Shown here in pieces: positions 1 through 11,721 of a stretch of 64,000 nucleotides of DNA. The translations under genes were made by a program, and so were the position numbers. Numbering within the stretch: position 1 is the first letter of the stretch; the number at the start of each line of letters is the position of its first letter. The DNA lies in the NCBI GenBank assembly GCA_963693085.1, contig OY856409.1, positions 1,162,982,249 through 1,163,046,248 on the forward strand, given 5' to 3'. The DNA comes from Alisma plantago-aquatica. Its lineage: Eukaryota > Streptophyta > Magnoliopsida > Alismatales > Alismataceae. The notes beneath the pieces are model-generated. The model worked only from the letters and a program-made list of their open reading frames with translations, did no database searches and was not told where the DNA came from.

Positions 1-319
1 GAATCTCGAATTATTTCGAGTTACATCAAGAATAGGAGAAGGAAGATCGGTGCGTAGACCGAGATGCAAGCAACCACATACAACCATACACATATAGGGT
101 TTATTGACCATAACCACGCTATACATCCACCACAAAACTCGTTTAAGGGCGACGCGTATTGAGTGCATTAATAATACATATCATATATGTAATTGGGATT
201 TGTGGATTTAGGATTGGACATGCATAAAGCCAATTTTATTCGCATCGTAAGCAATAAATAAAGGCGACAAACCAAAATCGATCATATCGATATTCCTAAA
301 ATATAGAGAAGTTGATGTG
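1..319 (-). mobile_element. Internal leader of copia element (body lies left of window)
   Basis: Non-coding AT-rich DNA directly inside the primer binding site of the LTR that starts at 333. Because the element points to the left, this is the beginning of its transcribed leader, upstream of gag. I see no coding sequence here. The assignment rests on the primer site and LTR next to it. Confidence 0.65.
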
Positions 320-331
320 GCTCTGATACCA
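320..331 (-). other. Primer binding site, initiator tRNA-Met
   Basis: Read on the - strand this is TGGTATCAGAGC, the usual complement of the 3' end of plant initiator tRNA-Met. It lies one base from the TG/CA edge of the LTR at 333. It fixes the element as - strand, so the LTR at 333-2518 is its 5' LTR. Confidence 0.9.
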
Positions 332-892
332 CTGTTGGGTTTTAGGGGAGGAAGAAAAGGCAGCGGAAACAAAAAAAAAATTCTCCCCCAAACCCGGAAA
401 AAGGAAACGCGTCAACGTCTATATAATAGGAAAGGATGGTTTGTGGAATCATACCTTGTCCCGAGGCTTTCTCGATGACAATACCTAGCGCTTTGTGTGG
501 TCTTCACCTCCGGTCTTGGACGGTGTCTGTAGAGCTCCTTGTCGCACCAGGACTGACGACTCCTCCTCTCACCGGGACTGTCGGGGTTGACAGTTGTCCT
601 CCTAAGCGGCAAAAACCTCCCGCCTCTGAAGTAGTCCGCACGGACCACCTGGAACTCCACACTCCTAATCCCACAAGGAGTTGGAAGGAGTCGCACCCTC
701 CTATTGACGTACTAGTCACCAACACACTCTCCTGCCTCCAGTTGCAACTGTAGTTGTCTTTCCCTTTCTGCGCCTCCCTTTGCGGGTAGCACTTGCTCGG
801 GCTCTCTCTCGGTTACCAAAACTAGAGAGAACGACAACTTTGCAGAGCAACTGGTTGCACTGAGTTGTTCTTTGAGAAGCCCCCAATACCCC

Positions 893-900
893 TATATATA
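893..900 (-). promoter_or_regulatory. TATA box of copia LTR
   Basis: TATATATA on the - strand, followed (leftwards) by about 560 bp to the LTR end at 333. This splits the LTR into a U3 of about 1.6 kb and an R-U5 of about 0.56 kb. It is inferred from sequence and position only. Confidence 0.5.
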
Positions 901-999
901 GGAGGGTCATGGGACAGGGTTCTCCATCCCGGGAAATGCGGGACTAAAAGCAGTAGTAGAAGGGTTCGAGATTTTCCACAAAACAACCAACTCGCAACC

Positions 1000-1330
1000 C
1001 AAACCGATCATTTCATTTCTGAAACGGTCAGTTCACTTTCTGAACCGGTCGGTTCGTGGTCCTGACTAGTTCCCGATTGACTTTCCTTCTTTTGTTTCTA
1101 ATTGGTATCGAATACCAATCCTTGTTCCAATCAAATTGGGTAAGTGAAACGCAAGGAAAATTCTCACCAATCCTACTTTCCCAACTTGCTCGGTTGCACC
1201 AGTTGAACTGATCATTTCAACACTTGAAGCAATCGTTCACCCTATTCATGAGCCGATCGACTCACAACTTGAGCCGACCGGTTCACCAAGCTGAGCTGAT
1301 CGGTTCATCTCATGAGCCGATCGGTTGGGA
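1000..1330. repeat. Array of CGGT/ACCG short inverted repeats in copia LTR
   Basis: Several variants of a short motif cluster just upstream of the TATA box: GAACCGGTCGGTTC, GAGCCGACCGGTTCA, GCTGATCGGTTCA and GAGCCGATCGGTT. Each is a partial palindrome centred on CG, and they are spaced by about 10-30 bp. The same type of array, with a different motif, occurs in four other element families in this window. Confidence 0.7.
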
Positions 1331-2519
1331 GTGCAGATTGTGCAGAATCAGTCAATTGCGATTTCAATCAATTTGATACTCTAATCAATCTATCCAACAC
1401 TTTGAACACTATGATTTTGAGCTATCAATCAATTGAGTGTTTAATTGAACTACTAAACTCCTTTAGTAATCAATCTAAACATTGCTTGTGGACAAAACTC
1501 CTCTTCTAGGTTAAATCCTATGTGTGTGACCCTGCAGGTCCATTTCACGTTGGCAGTGAAAGTCCATAACACTTATGACTTCACAAGAAAAGAGCGGTGC
1601 CTAGTCACACATCAGTGCTACCCAAGTGAAAGTAGAAAGTTAGAGAACAACTTTCAATCCTACAATCCGTGAATGGTGTTATAGTGAATGTATTATTCCT
1701 TTGTCACTGATATCCCAAATGAACTTGAGGCATGGAACAGTCATCCTATCAACGTTCATTCACTTTCTTGATCTCAGAGTAGATTGAACGAGATATGTAT
1801 GACATCAATATCACATACTGATTCACACATGCGTGCACACGCCTATCTCAATCCTACTCACCAAGTGTCCTTGGATATCAAACTCCCTTAGGAGGGACAA
1901 ATTTCATATCTATCACTCACCCCTCAAAATCCCCATGTGTCAAAGCCACCCAATCATCACCTTTATAACAACCCATGTTTCAGGACTGCGTTTGATGATG
2001 TCAAAGTGTGCCCAACGACATGTGTTGAGTGTAGTGATTTCAGGTCAAAGAATCACATTCACCACCATCACTGTGAGTACTGACTGTGACTACCATGTCA
2101 TGGTTCCATGTGTCAAACTCACGGTGGGTCTGCCCGGTACACTTGTTCTCTAACAAGTACCTATGTGTTTGGTTTGATATCTCAATATCATGACTAATGA
2201 TATTTTGTCATCAACCAACACCACAATCTAGTCTTGTATGTCATTGTTGTCTATCTACCTTCCACAATGACATCTGACTAGGGACATAATGAGAATGTAC
2301 AAACTCTTAGCATCTGTATGATCTCATCGTTCAGGTCCTCAACCAGAAGGCATACGTCATTGAGTACGGTCATTCTCTAGACATTCAATCTGTTCTATCA
2401 CTATCTCACATGACTGAACTAGAAAGAATTGGAAGCTTGCCTTTGATGTTTATCAAATCAATATTAATGTATCCCACCAATCATCCCATGATTGGCTCTC
2501 AGGGCATACATACCAACAC

Positions 2520-2843
2520 TTTCAACCCAGAAAATTGGTATGGCTATACAACTCGAGAATGAAGTTCTTTCCCAGAAAACTCTGGTCTAGATGGGAAGGA
2601 CCCTATCTTGTCAAGAAAGTATACCCATCAAGGGTCATGGTCATTTGTGAGAAAGAAGGTGTGAAGGAATTTGTCGTCAATGGGCTAAGGTTGAAATCCA
2701 TTGTTGAAGTCGGCCTGGACAAGGGAAATCAAATTTTTGATATCGTCATGCTTGTGGAGGAACAATCGGATGAAGAAGAGTGCTTGGATGAAGATGAGAA
2801 AGGAATCTACTACAAGGATCTATTAAAGGTTCCAAAGAATTGA
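2520..2843 (+). pseudogene. Athila integrase C-terminus (element A), cut by copia LTR
   Basis: This is the last roughly 107 codons of an Athila-type Ty3/gypsy pol gene. The frame opens directly at the copia LTR edge with FQPRKLVWLYNSR, the conserved stretch that begins the integrase C-terminal domain. It continues through FFPRKLWSRWEGPYLVKKV, where GPY is the GPY/F-type signature, and NGLRLK, and ends in an acidic tail. The rest of gag-pol should lie left of the window beyond the copia insertion. The first codons have no ATG because this is an internal fragment. The family call is firm from the VWLYNSR and GPY motifs and from the Athila ORF1 downstream. It is a retrotransposon fragment, not a host gene. 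Confidence 0.85.
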
Positions 2844-2894
2844 TAGAGATCTATAATCAATAAGCCCGACTAAGGGTGTAAAATTTATCCCTAG

Positions 2895-2909
2895 TGGGAG
2901 GCAACCCAC
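2895..2909 (+). other. GGGAGGCAACCC motif after integrase stop
   Basis: A GTGGGAGGCAACCCAC motif lies about 52 nt after the integrase stop codon. The same core occurs about 51 nt after the integrase stop of Athila element B (56666-56682, other strand). It is an imperfect palindrome of unknown role. Candidates are an internal polypurine tract, a splice signal or an RNA structure. Confidence 0.6.
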
Positions 2910-3932
2910 GTGGTTTGAGATTCTCAAACCTTACTTTTTGATACTTTTGTTTTTCTTTACACAAACACACACACACTTATGCTTGATAGTTTTCTTTTGA
3001 GTTTTGATGCTATGGCAGGTGATAGACAAGAAAGAGAGAGAGTATAGAAGTTAATCATGGTCGTTTAGTAAGATATGTGGCCAAAGAACAAATAAAATTG
3101 AAGTGCATGTTTTGAAGTTAGAAAACTGAGGAGACAACCCCAACACGGCCGTAGATCTCGACCACGACCGTGGTGTATGTGGCCAAACACGACCGTGGCC
3201 GACAGTCACGGCTGTGGGAATTATTGCATCAAAGTGGCCAACGTTACTGGTTTTTTTTTTAAGTTTGGCCACAACCGTGGCAAACCGCCACGGCCGTGTT
3301 GAAGAAGCTTGGCCACGATCATGGTCGCTCACCACAGTCGTGGAAATTATTGCATCAAATTCCATCAGTTACAGGTTGTTTGCAAGAAATGTCCACGATC
3401 GTGGAGATGTCATCTTGAGGAGTTCTCCATCGACAACACGATCATGGCACCTACCACGGCCGTTCTACCCAACCCAGGCCACGACCGTAGCCGAGCACAA
3501 TTCAGCAAAAAAAGAGTTTTAAACGTCCAAAACTGACCCCCACCATCGTTTCTTCATCTTCTACCTTGAGAAAATGACCGTGACGGCGGTGTGCGACCAC
3601 GAGCTTCCCCAATCTCCACCTATAACCCCCAAAAACACCCTTGTTTGGCCTCCAATCAATACCAAATCGATCCCCAGCCATCCCTCTACCATTTCCACCG
3701 CTTATTCTTCCCCAATCGCTCCTCCATCTCTACATCCATCTCCACATCCGCCCAACATCCACCTCCACCAAAACTCCACAAAAACCCTTCACTTTTCGCA
3801 CAAATCCACCACAAATCATTTTTCCACCATCTATACATCACCATTCATCCTTCCATTCTATACCCAAAACCACATCTACATCACCTTCCCCACCAAAATC
3901 CAAAAATCATCGCCTCCACCTCCACAATCACC
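2910..3932 (+). other. Athila A spacer between pol and ORF1
   Basis: This is about 1 kb of non-coding spacer. The first 230 bp are AT-rich. Positions 3140-3490 hold an array of palindromes, listed separately. Positions 3550-3930 are C-rich and T-poor, with CCA/TCC triplets and open frames in all three + frames. Those frames encode only Pro/Ser/His-rich low-complexity sequence, so I do not call them genes. The C-rich stretch resembles a 5' leader for ORF1. Confidence 0.6.
3140..3490. repeat. Palindrome array CCACGACCGTGG (Athila A spacer)
   Basis: About ten variants of a CG-centred palindrome, such as CCACGACCGTGG, CACGGCCGTG, CCACGATCGTGG and CACGGCTGTGG, lie in 350 bp. They often come in pairs separated by about 10-20 bp, with a shared linker resembling AATTATTGCATCAAA. 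The same motif recurs in the U3 of this element at 7690-8180. Confidence 0.85.
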
Positions 3933-5975
3933 ATGAAAAATATTGGAAAAGCCATCACCAAGGGGACTAACATCCTCATCGGAGGGAAACGGTGTTCCAA
4001 AACGCATCCTATAAGGTGTCCATGCCCTCCCATACCCCTACGCCAACCCATTCCGCCTCCCAATCCCTCCACCATTCACAATCGGTGAGCGGATCACACT
4101 CCCGCTCATTTGATAGACACCACATCACCGACGCCACCTATGAGGGTGAAGATGATGAAGACAACGAATCTATGGGAGTCGATTTGGACAACCTTATTGA
4201 TGAGATCAAGCCGGTGGCCGTGAAAAGAAATAAAAAATCTAAAGTGGCACTGTTCTCATCCCGACTACCACTGAAGCCTACACCAGCCCGCCACTCGATG
4301 TCCCAGGTGATGACGAGGCATGGTGTGCAGCCACAACCCTCACGGCAACTACAGCAAGATGAGGAGTAGTCAGCCCACTGGTATAACTTGGATACTAGCT
4401 TGGGGTCTCAGTCCTACATGATGGAGGAAAAAGATGGTGATAGTGAGGTGGATGAGGTAGAGCTTGAGCCTGAAGGAGATGATAGTTTGGCACAGTTGGA
4501 GGCAGACAGAGAAAAGACCCTGGGCAAAGCACCGGCAGGGGTGTCCTATATGGTAGAGGACACAGGGAAAAGAAGGTTGATCTTATCTACCCTGAGTGCA
4601 TGACAAGGCGAGTCATTGCCACCAATTATGGGTCTGAGAAAGTGATTGATGATCTAGGGATCAAGGAGGCAGTGGAAGAAAACTTGAAGAGAATAGGGTT
4701 GTGGGATATTCTTTTCACACCCCAACCTGCCTACGTCACCTTGACCCAGGAATTATTCACCACTCTCGAAAGGACGAAAGTGAGAGGTTGTGATGCAATC
4801 AAGTTTGCCATAATTGGCAATGTGCACACCCTCACATCCACTGAGCTACATGGGATATTCGCTTCAAAGTCCTTACGAAGGCGTGAAAATGGATGACAAC
4901 TTGTTAGAGAGGGAGAAAGATCTTGATTATGCCTATTTCTAGGAGACAATCACAGACAGCAGTGTGTACGATGCAAGAAGATAAAAAACAGCCACCATAA
5001 GCAACATGATGATCTGCTATGTGCAGAAGGTCTTGGCAAACACAATTGTGGGGAGGTATGATAATCAAGGCTCCATTTCACAAAAAGATATGTTTGTCTT
5101 GATAATGATGCACCTCAAGAAGTACCTAGACCTTGGCATTCTATTGATTGACCATATGAAGTCGATACCCTATAAGAGCTCAAAACCCTTTGTTATGGGG
5201 GGGTTTGTGACTTCAATTGCACTAGTGTTAGGGTATGATCTCTCTGGGTTACAAGACGGAATTGAGGCGATATTTGTTGACCTCAGTTACCTGGTGCTCT
5301 CACACACTATTAAGGTGAAGAACAAAAAGATGATGTATCTTACTACTAGTGTGTCGGACTTTGAGCTTGAGCTGCCATACCACGCGGTGCCTCTTCTATC
5401 CATGTTGGGAGTTCTCTTTAGATTGAAAGAAAAACTTTTGAAATGGCAGCAAGAACACCCAAGAGAGACATATACCAGGGAAGCCACTGTCGTACATGAA
5501 GACATTGCTGAATCTAATGTGCAAGGGTAGGAGCAAGAAGATGCAGAACAAAGGCAGCCCCGCAGGACAAGAAGGAGGGATGAGGGGACATCCTAGCTAT
5601 AGCCACCCTCAGGGAATGCCTATGACATGGAAACCATCTAGGCACACCTTGAGAGTATTTAGAATACCCAAGGTGACATGCAGCTTATCCAGCAGTACAT
5701 GTGGCAAGATCAACAATAGATGCACCATCAGATCAACCATCTGTATCACTACAACCACGCCCAAGAAGCATGAAACCCCGAATGGGGTGGAGATTTTTGG
5801 GGTGGTTTGGCTAGATATCCAGAGACGTACCCTCCACCCCAGGATGACTACTGGGGGCATTATTACCAGCATCCCCAATCAAGCTCAGTCCCATCCTCAG
5901 CTCCTCCTCCAGATCCTCCACAGATGCCAGACCAGCCACCACAACCATGACACTTCCCCTATCTCCCCTAAGCTA
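3933..5975 (+). pseudogene. Athila ORF1 (env-position ORF) of element A, frameshifted
   Basis: This is a decayed copy of the third gene of Athila elements, matching the ATHILA ORF-1 family as I know it. It lies 3' of integrase, and its function is unproven. I take the ATG at 3933 as the start because it follows the C-rich leader and opens a basic N-terminus. The protein then shifts frame near 3990, meets a TAG at 4367, and shifts again near 4600 (MTRRVIATNYGSEK, IGLWDILFTPQPAYVTLTQE) and near 4900-5000. The stretch from 5006 carries the family block VLANTIVGRYDNQGSISQKD, followed by hydrophobic GGFVTSIALVLGYDL. A stop at 5528 precedes a Gln/Pro-rich tail read in a further frame to about 5975. 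Acidic runs occur at 4136-4170 and 4430-4500. At least three frame changes and several stops make it non-functional. Confidence 0.75.
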
Positions 5976-7363
5976 TAGTTTCATGCTGAGGACATCATGA
6001 TTCTAAAGATTGGGGTGGGTAGGGCAGTATGCACCACCCTATCTCTCATTTTGTCATTTTGTTATCACCTCCGCCATCAAGTTTAGTTTTATTGTTATTG
6101 TTCTTTTCATTGCATCTTTGCATGGCATGTAGTTGACTTCTTGCATTTTTGTGTAATTTTTCAAAAATTTTACTTTTCCATACCATGCAGTGCATCTTCA
6201 TGTAGTTTTTGTAGTTTCTTGTACATGTTAAGTAGGATTTGCTGCTTTATGCTTTAAATTCCCCTAAAGTAGGTTTAGATGTGATTTAGTGCAAATTGGC
6301 ACCATTTTGGCCAATTTTGCCCAAGTTTGAGATTTCTTGTCTAAAAGTATGTTTTGACCCAATCTCTACTGTTTTGAGTAAAATGACGACCTTTGACTAG
6401 TGCAAGTGAAATGTCATGCTTTATTGCTAAGTGGTATCAATGTTTGACTTTTTACATGTGCATCACCTCTCTTATGATTGTGATTGATTTGGTTGAATTG
6501 TAAACTTGAGCAAGCTTTGAACGCTTAGTGTTTTTGGAATCACTTGTTTGATATATCAACTTCACCTTGTTCATTCATGTGGTGTGATATCTAGGATGAA
6601 GTATTGGATTAACTTTCATGTAGAATGTCTTATGTGGAAAATCATACCAATGACCCCTCTTTGACCCGACTCTTCTTCCACCGTCTTCATACCCCTCCGA
6701 TTCATAAAAAGATGCCCCAATGCACATAATCATCCTTGGCCACCTCCAAAAGTTTGGGGTGGCCACATCTCTACCTCCCTACTTCACTCTATCCACCATA
6801 TGCCCTATTTACACCAAGGGCAAGAAAGAAAAGAAAAGAAAAAGAAAAGCAAAAACAAAATAAAAGGATGCTCCTATTTAAGAGCATTCAAATAAAGTAA
6901 AGATGAGTGTGTAAAAACACTCCAAAAATCTTACCACAACCCTTTCTTCCACTTTCATACCCATTGAGCTAAGAAGCATTAAACTTAGCTCATTTTGCCT
7001 TTTTCTGCAACCATGTGGGTCATTTGGTATGATTTGAAATATAATACTGAATGCATGAATGTGAAACAACACTCCTAGTCATCCTCGATTAACACTATCA
7101 TGAAACGGTTTACCCGAAACTTTATGGAAGAAGTATGGATAACTTGTGTATTCTATGCGCTATATTTGAAGTTCATGTGCTTTGTGCTCTTTTCATGATT
7201 GGATTGTGAAAGTAGGAGAGGAGAGAGGTGAAATGCATGCACTCAGTCATCTTTGATCCCATTTAGCAATAATCATCCTTTACATTGCATATGTCATTTC
7301 TTTTTGTGGAAGTTTTGTAGAGAGATTGAGTTGGATCATACTTGAGGACAAGTATGTTTTATA
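5976..7363 (+). other. Athila A 3' untranslated region
   Basis: About 1.4 kb of AT-rich non-coding DNA between ORF1 and the polypurine tract, typical of Athila elements. It includes an A/G-rich run (AAAGA-type repeats) near 6822-6852 and no credible reading frame. It ends with the TTGAGGACAAG sequence that commonly precedes the Athila polypurine tract. Confidence 0.65.
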
Positions 7364-7376
7364 TTTGGGGTGGTGA
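7364..7376 (+). other. Polypurine tract of Athila A
   Basis: TTTGGGGTGGTGA directly precedes TGTATCCC, the proposed first bases of the 3' LTR. It shows + orientation, in agreement with integrase and ORF1. The form is usual for Athila elements. Confidence 0.7.
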
Positions 7377-8195
7377 TGTATCCCTATTTTAGGGCTCCAT
7401 CCTATGCCATTTTATACTTAAATCACATCTAAACATGTATATTACAAGCTTTTTGCCCCTAATGTGCTTATCATTGCAAATATGATTATGGATGTTCTTT
7501 GCACTGTTTTCAAGTACTTGGACCATGCTTAGATGGATGAGAGATAAAGAAGGAGTTCTAGGGTTCCCCCACTCATGGAGGGACCCAAAGAAGGCACTAA
7601 AGTCGCCCTCAACCTACCTCCAATGGCCAAGAGTCGTCCCCGAGCAAAGACATCCAAAAATAATGAAGTTTGAAGTGAAATCAAGTAATGCAAGCCTCAC
7701 CACGGTCGTGGCCACAACACCAAGGTCATGCATTTTTTAGCAAAGAAGTGCCCTCTTAAACAGGGTTTTCCCAAAGAATACCATGGCTGTGGCCTCGTGC
7801 CACGACCATGGCCATTGAAGACACCACGGCTGTGGCCATCAACATGGTCGTGGTCAGAAGAAGAGAAAATGGTCGTGGGCCTTCCCCACGATCGTGGGAA
7901 TTAATGACCAAAGTTCCAGATTTCAACAGGGTTTTTACCCAAGGTGCCACGACCGTGGCCGATGAAGTACAAAACACATGTGGTGCTGCTCTACGATCAC
8001 CACTCCCTCCTCCAAAATGGTTGTGTTACCCAACACGGTCATGGTGCCTCTCACCCACCACGGCCGTGGCACTCCGCCATAGTCGTGGCGACCACCATAC
8101 TTAGTTTTTCACCACTCCCATCCATACCATGACCATTCTACCACCCCACGACCGTTCCCTACTACCCTCACAATGGTCGTGGCACACCAACGCTC
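7377..8195 (+). repeat. 3' LTR of Athila A, left part (U3)
   Basis: Starts TGTATCCC after the polypurine tract. It carries the same CG-centred palindromes as the pol-ORF1 spacer. It is interrupted at 8196 by LARD1 and resumes at 31618, where the palindromic theme (CACAGTCGTGGTG) continues and a TATA box follows. The joined LTR would be about 2.3 kb. The bases flanking LARD1 (CGCTC left, AACAC right) are not a clean target duplication, so the join rests on sequence character, not on a duplication. Confidence 0.7.
7690..8180. repeat. Palindrome array CCACGACCGTGG in Athila A U3
   Basis: About a dozen variants occur, including CCACGGTCGTGGCC, GCCACGACCATGGCC, CCACGATCGTGGG and CCACGGCCGTGGC. 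They sit in the U3 upstream of the TATA box at 31707. It is the same motif as at 3140-3490, so one element carries the array at two separate places. Confidence 0.85.
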
Positions 8196-10099
8196 TGGCG
8201 ACCGTCTCGCGAAAACATGATTAACTAATGCGGAATCGAATTATTTGCAGTGGATTACTAAAAATCACTACAAATTAAAACTTTTTCAAAGAGATCCATT
8301 CACAGGAAAACTCTTTAACCAAGAACCAAAGTATTTCAAATTCATCCTGGTTCAGAAGTACACAACCTGTACCATTCCTTCTCAAAGATTACAACATCAA
8401 CTGTCTTATAAACATTATATACAGACAATATACGAATCTCGAGTCATCAAGCCAAAACTTCAAATTGATTCATAAGACACTGACTAAAAACTCTGAGGAC
8501 CTGAGAGTACAGAGATGACACATAGGACTACTATCTGTATGACTAGACATACAATATCTCCACCTGAGATCTTATTGTTGTCCCTACTGTTGCTGTTGTT
8601 CTTTCCTTGTTTTAGGATTTCTGCTTTGCCTCCCATGCATACCTAAAAATGTTTCCTACGGGGATGAGACAATTGAAAATTGCCCCAACGAGAGATATAA
8701 CTCTCTGCCAAAAACATTGTTATTGCAGTTTATTAAATTAAAACTGAGCAGGGGTTATTTTTACATTATCAGGCAGAATTATTCATCATAGAACAGAATA
8801 AGATAATCTCCATTCTCAAGGAGGTCATTGCATCTACCCATGGTAGATAAGTAATTCATTTGTCTACCTTGTAGAGAATATAAAGGAACATAATTAACAT
8901 TTATCTACTAAGGAATGCACAAAGAAATGCAACATCAGCCAATGAATCTCCGTATTCAATCCTTAAGCAAACATGCTATGCAGATGATTACATTTTACAA
9001 TCACACTTATGCTCTGAGGAGATGAGATATACCGCTCATACTCCAACTGACCATTACAAAATCGCCTCAGTACCATACATAGGTCATCAAAAGAGCCAGA
9101 TTCTTATGACCTCATCTGTCTCGATCAGTACGAGACCAGATTCATGACATCTCGTGTCTCTACTAACTAGCTAGCCAGGGTATTCTGGCACCTTCTCTAC
9201 AGAGTTACAGCGTCAACTGCACTCTCATCTCCAATCGAGAGATTTCTTGTTTATTTCCTCGATCCGACATTAAGTATCATTGGGAGATTCGTGATACATC
9301 CATCCCGACATATTCATGAAGGATTGAGAGGTTTCTTATTTACCTTCCAACAATATCTACAAGAGGACGTAAGGATATTTTTGCCCATTTACCCCCACAT
9401 ATTCAAAATATGTGCTCCGGGTTTTGCCGCGGGCACCCGTTTCACCATCACCTATTCCTGACGATGATGGATCTATGGTCAGAGCACTACATGAATAGAT
9501 TTCACTTGATTTATTAAGTACATTCTCATATTCTTTTAGCATCAGCCATGTTCTCAAACATAACTTATTACAACAATGCTATAAAGAGACATGTACTACT
9601 TTTATCATATATTTATCAGTCTTTCAAAGACCTCGGGGAACTCAGTCCCTCATTTCAATACTAGGAATTCTCATCCCTTCACATTCTCATCACCATAATC
9701 ACATGGTTATGGGTATTCAAACCCTTAACTCATCATTGAGCATTATTATACCTTTTGCAGGTAACTATCACCTTCAGGTCATCTGACCAAGGCATTCATG
9801 ATACTTGTTACACAAGCATCACACCTGGCTCACAAGGCCATGAAATATCTTTTCACCTCTCACTAGGTAACAACTTACTCATGTGACTCATAAAAGTCCA
9901 TGCATATTGCTTCTTTTACTAAGCAACAATAACATTAAGGCATATAATTCCATTCAACATTTATTATATAAATGCAACAACTCAAACTAGATATATACAT
10001 CACCTCATAATATCTGTATTGTTATTAGGCATGATAATAGTCATACAAGATATTCATCACATCATGTGATGCAATAGTAACACCATTATTCCTCTACCA

Positions 10100-11480
10100 G
10101 GAATTAGGGTTTACTATCAAATAGGGCTTTTCATTCCCTTTACCCAAATTAGGGTTAGGGTTCCCCATTTCTCATTAATAAATATTTCATGATCTCATTA
10201 TCTGTCCAACCCTTAATACATTATTCCATACCTCTGGGGCATTCAAGGATATCATATTTGATTATTCTACAACATTAATTTCATCATATAGCATTAATGA
10301 TCATCAATTCAATGTATGAATTCATTTCTCATCCTCATCATGGTATGATTACATCATACACATCATTTGGGCTTAACCCCATTCTCAAGGTACATTAATT
10401 AAACTCATCAAGGTGCAACAACTCATTACATTTCATTGTAATAGTTGCATAACACACTTCATATGTTTCTTACCCAATTATATTGGATTTGGAGTACATC
10501 AAGGCATATAAACCCTGAAGTGTTGAATGTGATAACTATCATATTTTGATGTATCACTTTCTCATTACTTCAGAATCTCCTAAATTAGCCATCTTATCTT
10601 TTATTAAGGTATTTCCCTTCTTAATACATTCCATCACTAATCACTTAACTATAGCATATAATGCATAGGCCACGCATTAGAGTTGTCCAACTATCTTTAA
10701 TGATATGGACTTGTCTAATGGTAAAGACATTGCTTACAATTAGGTTGCATATATTCAACCACATGAAATGTTTCACCTTTATAAGGTCATTCCTTCTATC
10801 TCATCATTAGGGTTTCTTTATACCCTTACTTAAGATTAGAATTATGATTCATTGTCATATTATCCAAGATTAGGGCTTTATGTATTATGACTCCTCATTA
10901 GATTATCACATGCCTTCACCCTTCTTAGGGCCTCTTATCACAACATAACATTAGTACGTCATGTTGTGTTAATACTTAGTTAAGGTTTCTCATGGAATCA
11001 CCCTCAACTAGGGTTTCCACCATAGTTTCCCTTCTTTTTGGGTCTACTATTCATCTCTATTAGGATTTCATTCAATTATCCATAATTGGAGATTCTCTAT
11101 TCATCCCAATTAGGGATTTACATCTCTTTTCCCTAAATTAGAGTTTTGCTTATGATTACCCTAGATTAGGGCTACATCCTTACCCTGGATTAGGGTTTCA
11201 TTTAGAATTTCCCTCAATTAGGGTTAGAATTCAATAACCCTGTCAACTAGGGTTTATGTTCATGATTAGGGTTTCATGATCTCTTTACTTAAGTATCATA
11301 CCCTTAATCACCACATGAATCATATTCATGTTATGAATTCATGCTAACATCATCTCAACTTGATAAGGTCATATCATCCCTTCAATCAAGTACATACAAC
11401 TATGAATGACATAGTGTACCAAGTCATTGATCTTATAAGAAATTAGGGTTCATCCCTTAATTGGCACTAATCACTTAGGT
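10100..11480. repeat. TTAGGGTT (telobox-like) rich segment of LARD1 LTR
   Basis: The sequence AATTAGGGTTT or close variants (GATTAGGGCT, CAACTAGGGTTT) recurs at irregular spacing more than a dozen times. The complement, AAACCCTAA, is the plant telobox. The copies are interspersed, not tandem, so this is not a telomere. The same segment is in the right LTR at about 27415-28810. Confidence 0.7.
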
Positions 11481-11721
11481 ACTAATAGGGTTTCAATCTT
11501 TGTACCTTCATTGATTATCATTACTAATCATCATTGGATCAATGAGTCATTCATCATCTCTATTCTCAAGAGATTCAATCACCTTGGACCTCCATTACAT
11601 AAGGTATCCAATTGAATTGATCAATTGAATCTACAATCAACTTTGACTACTTGACCCCCAAAAGGTCTTTGTTTTTCAAAGTTCAAACATTTTGAAACAT
11701 TTTGTTAAAGGTGGTGCTTGA

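Larger units (their letters stand above)
333..2518 (-). repeat. Complete copia 5' LTR, 2186 bp
   Basis: On the + strand the LTR runs from TGTTGGG to ATACCAACA, giving the TGTTGG/CCAACA terminal inverted repeat typical of Ty1/copia LTRs. It abuts a tRNA-Met primer site on the left. On the right it abuts an interrupted Athila integrase frame, which resumes immediately at 2519-2520. A second copy of its first 527 bp starts at 63474, and a decayed relative of its last 480 bp lies at 35850-36322. Short reading frames inside it have no recognisable product and I treat them as chance. The distal target duplication would be the CTTTC at 2519; the matching copy is outside the window. Confidence 0.85.

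Noticed and set aside
320..331. tRNA gene fragment
   Set aside because: Only the 12-base complement of the tRNA-Met 3' end is present, next to an LTR, so it is a primer site.
412..910. Frames on both strands at the start of the copia LTR (and at 63548-63993)
   Set aside because: Overlapping frames in a GC-richer LTR segment without any domain; the two LTR copies do not keep the proteins in step.
3574..4088. Pro/Ser/His-rich proteins in three + frames
   Set aside because: All three frames are open because the DNA is C-rich and T-poor; looks like the ORF1 leader, not a gene.
10100..11480. Interstitial telomere
   Set aside because: TTAGGGTT sites are scattered with unrelated DNA between them, not in tandem.
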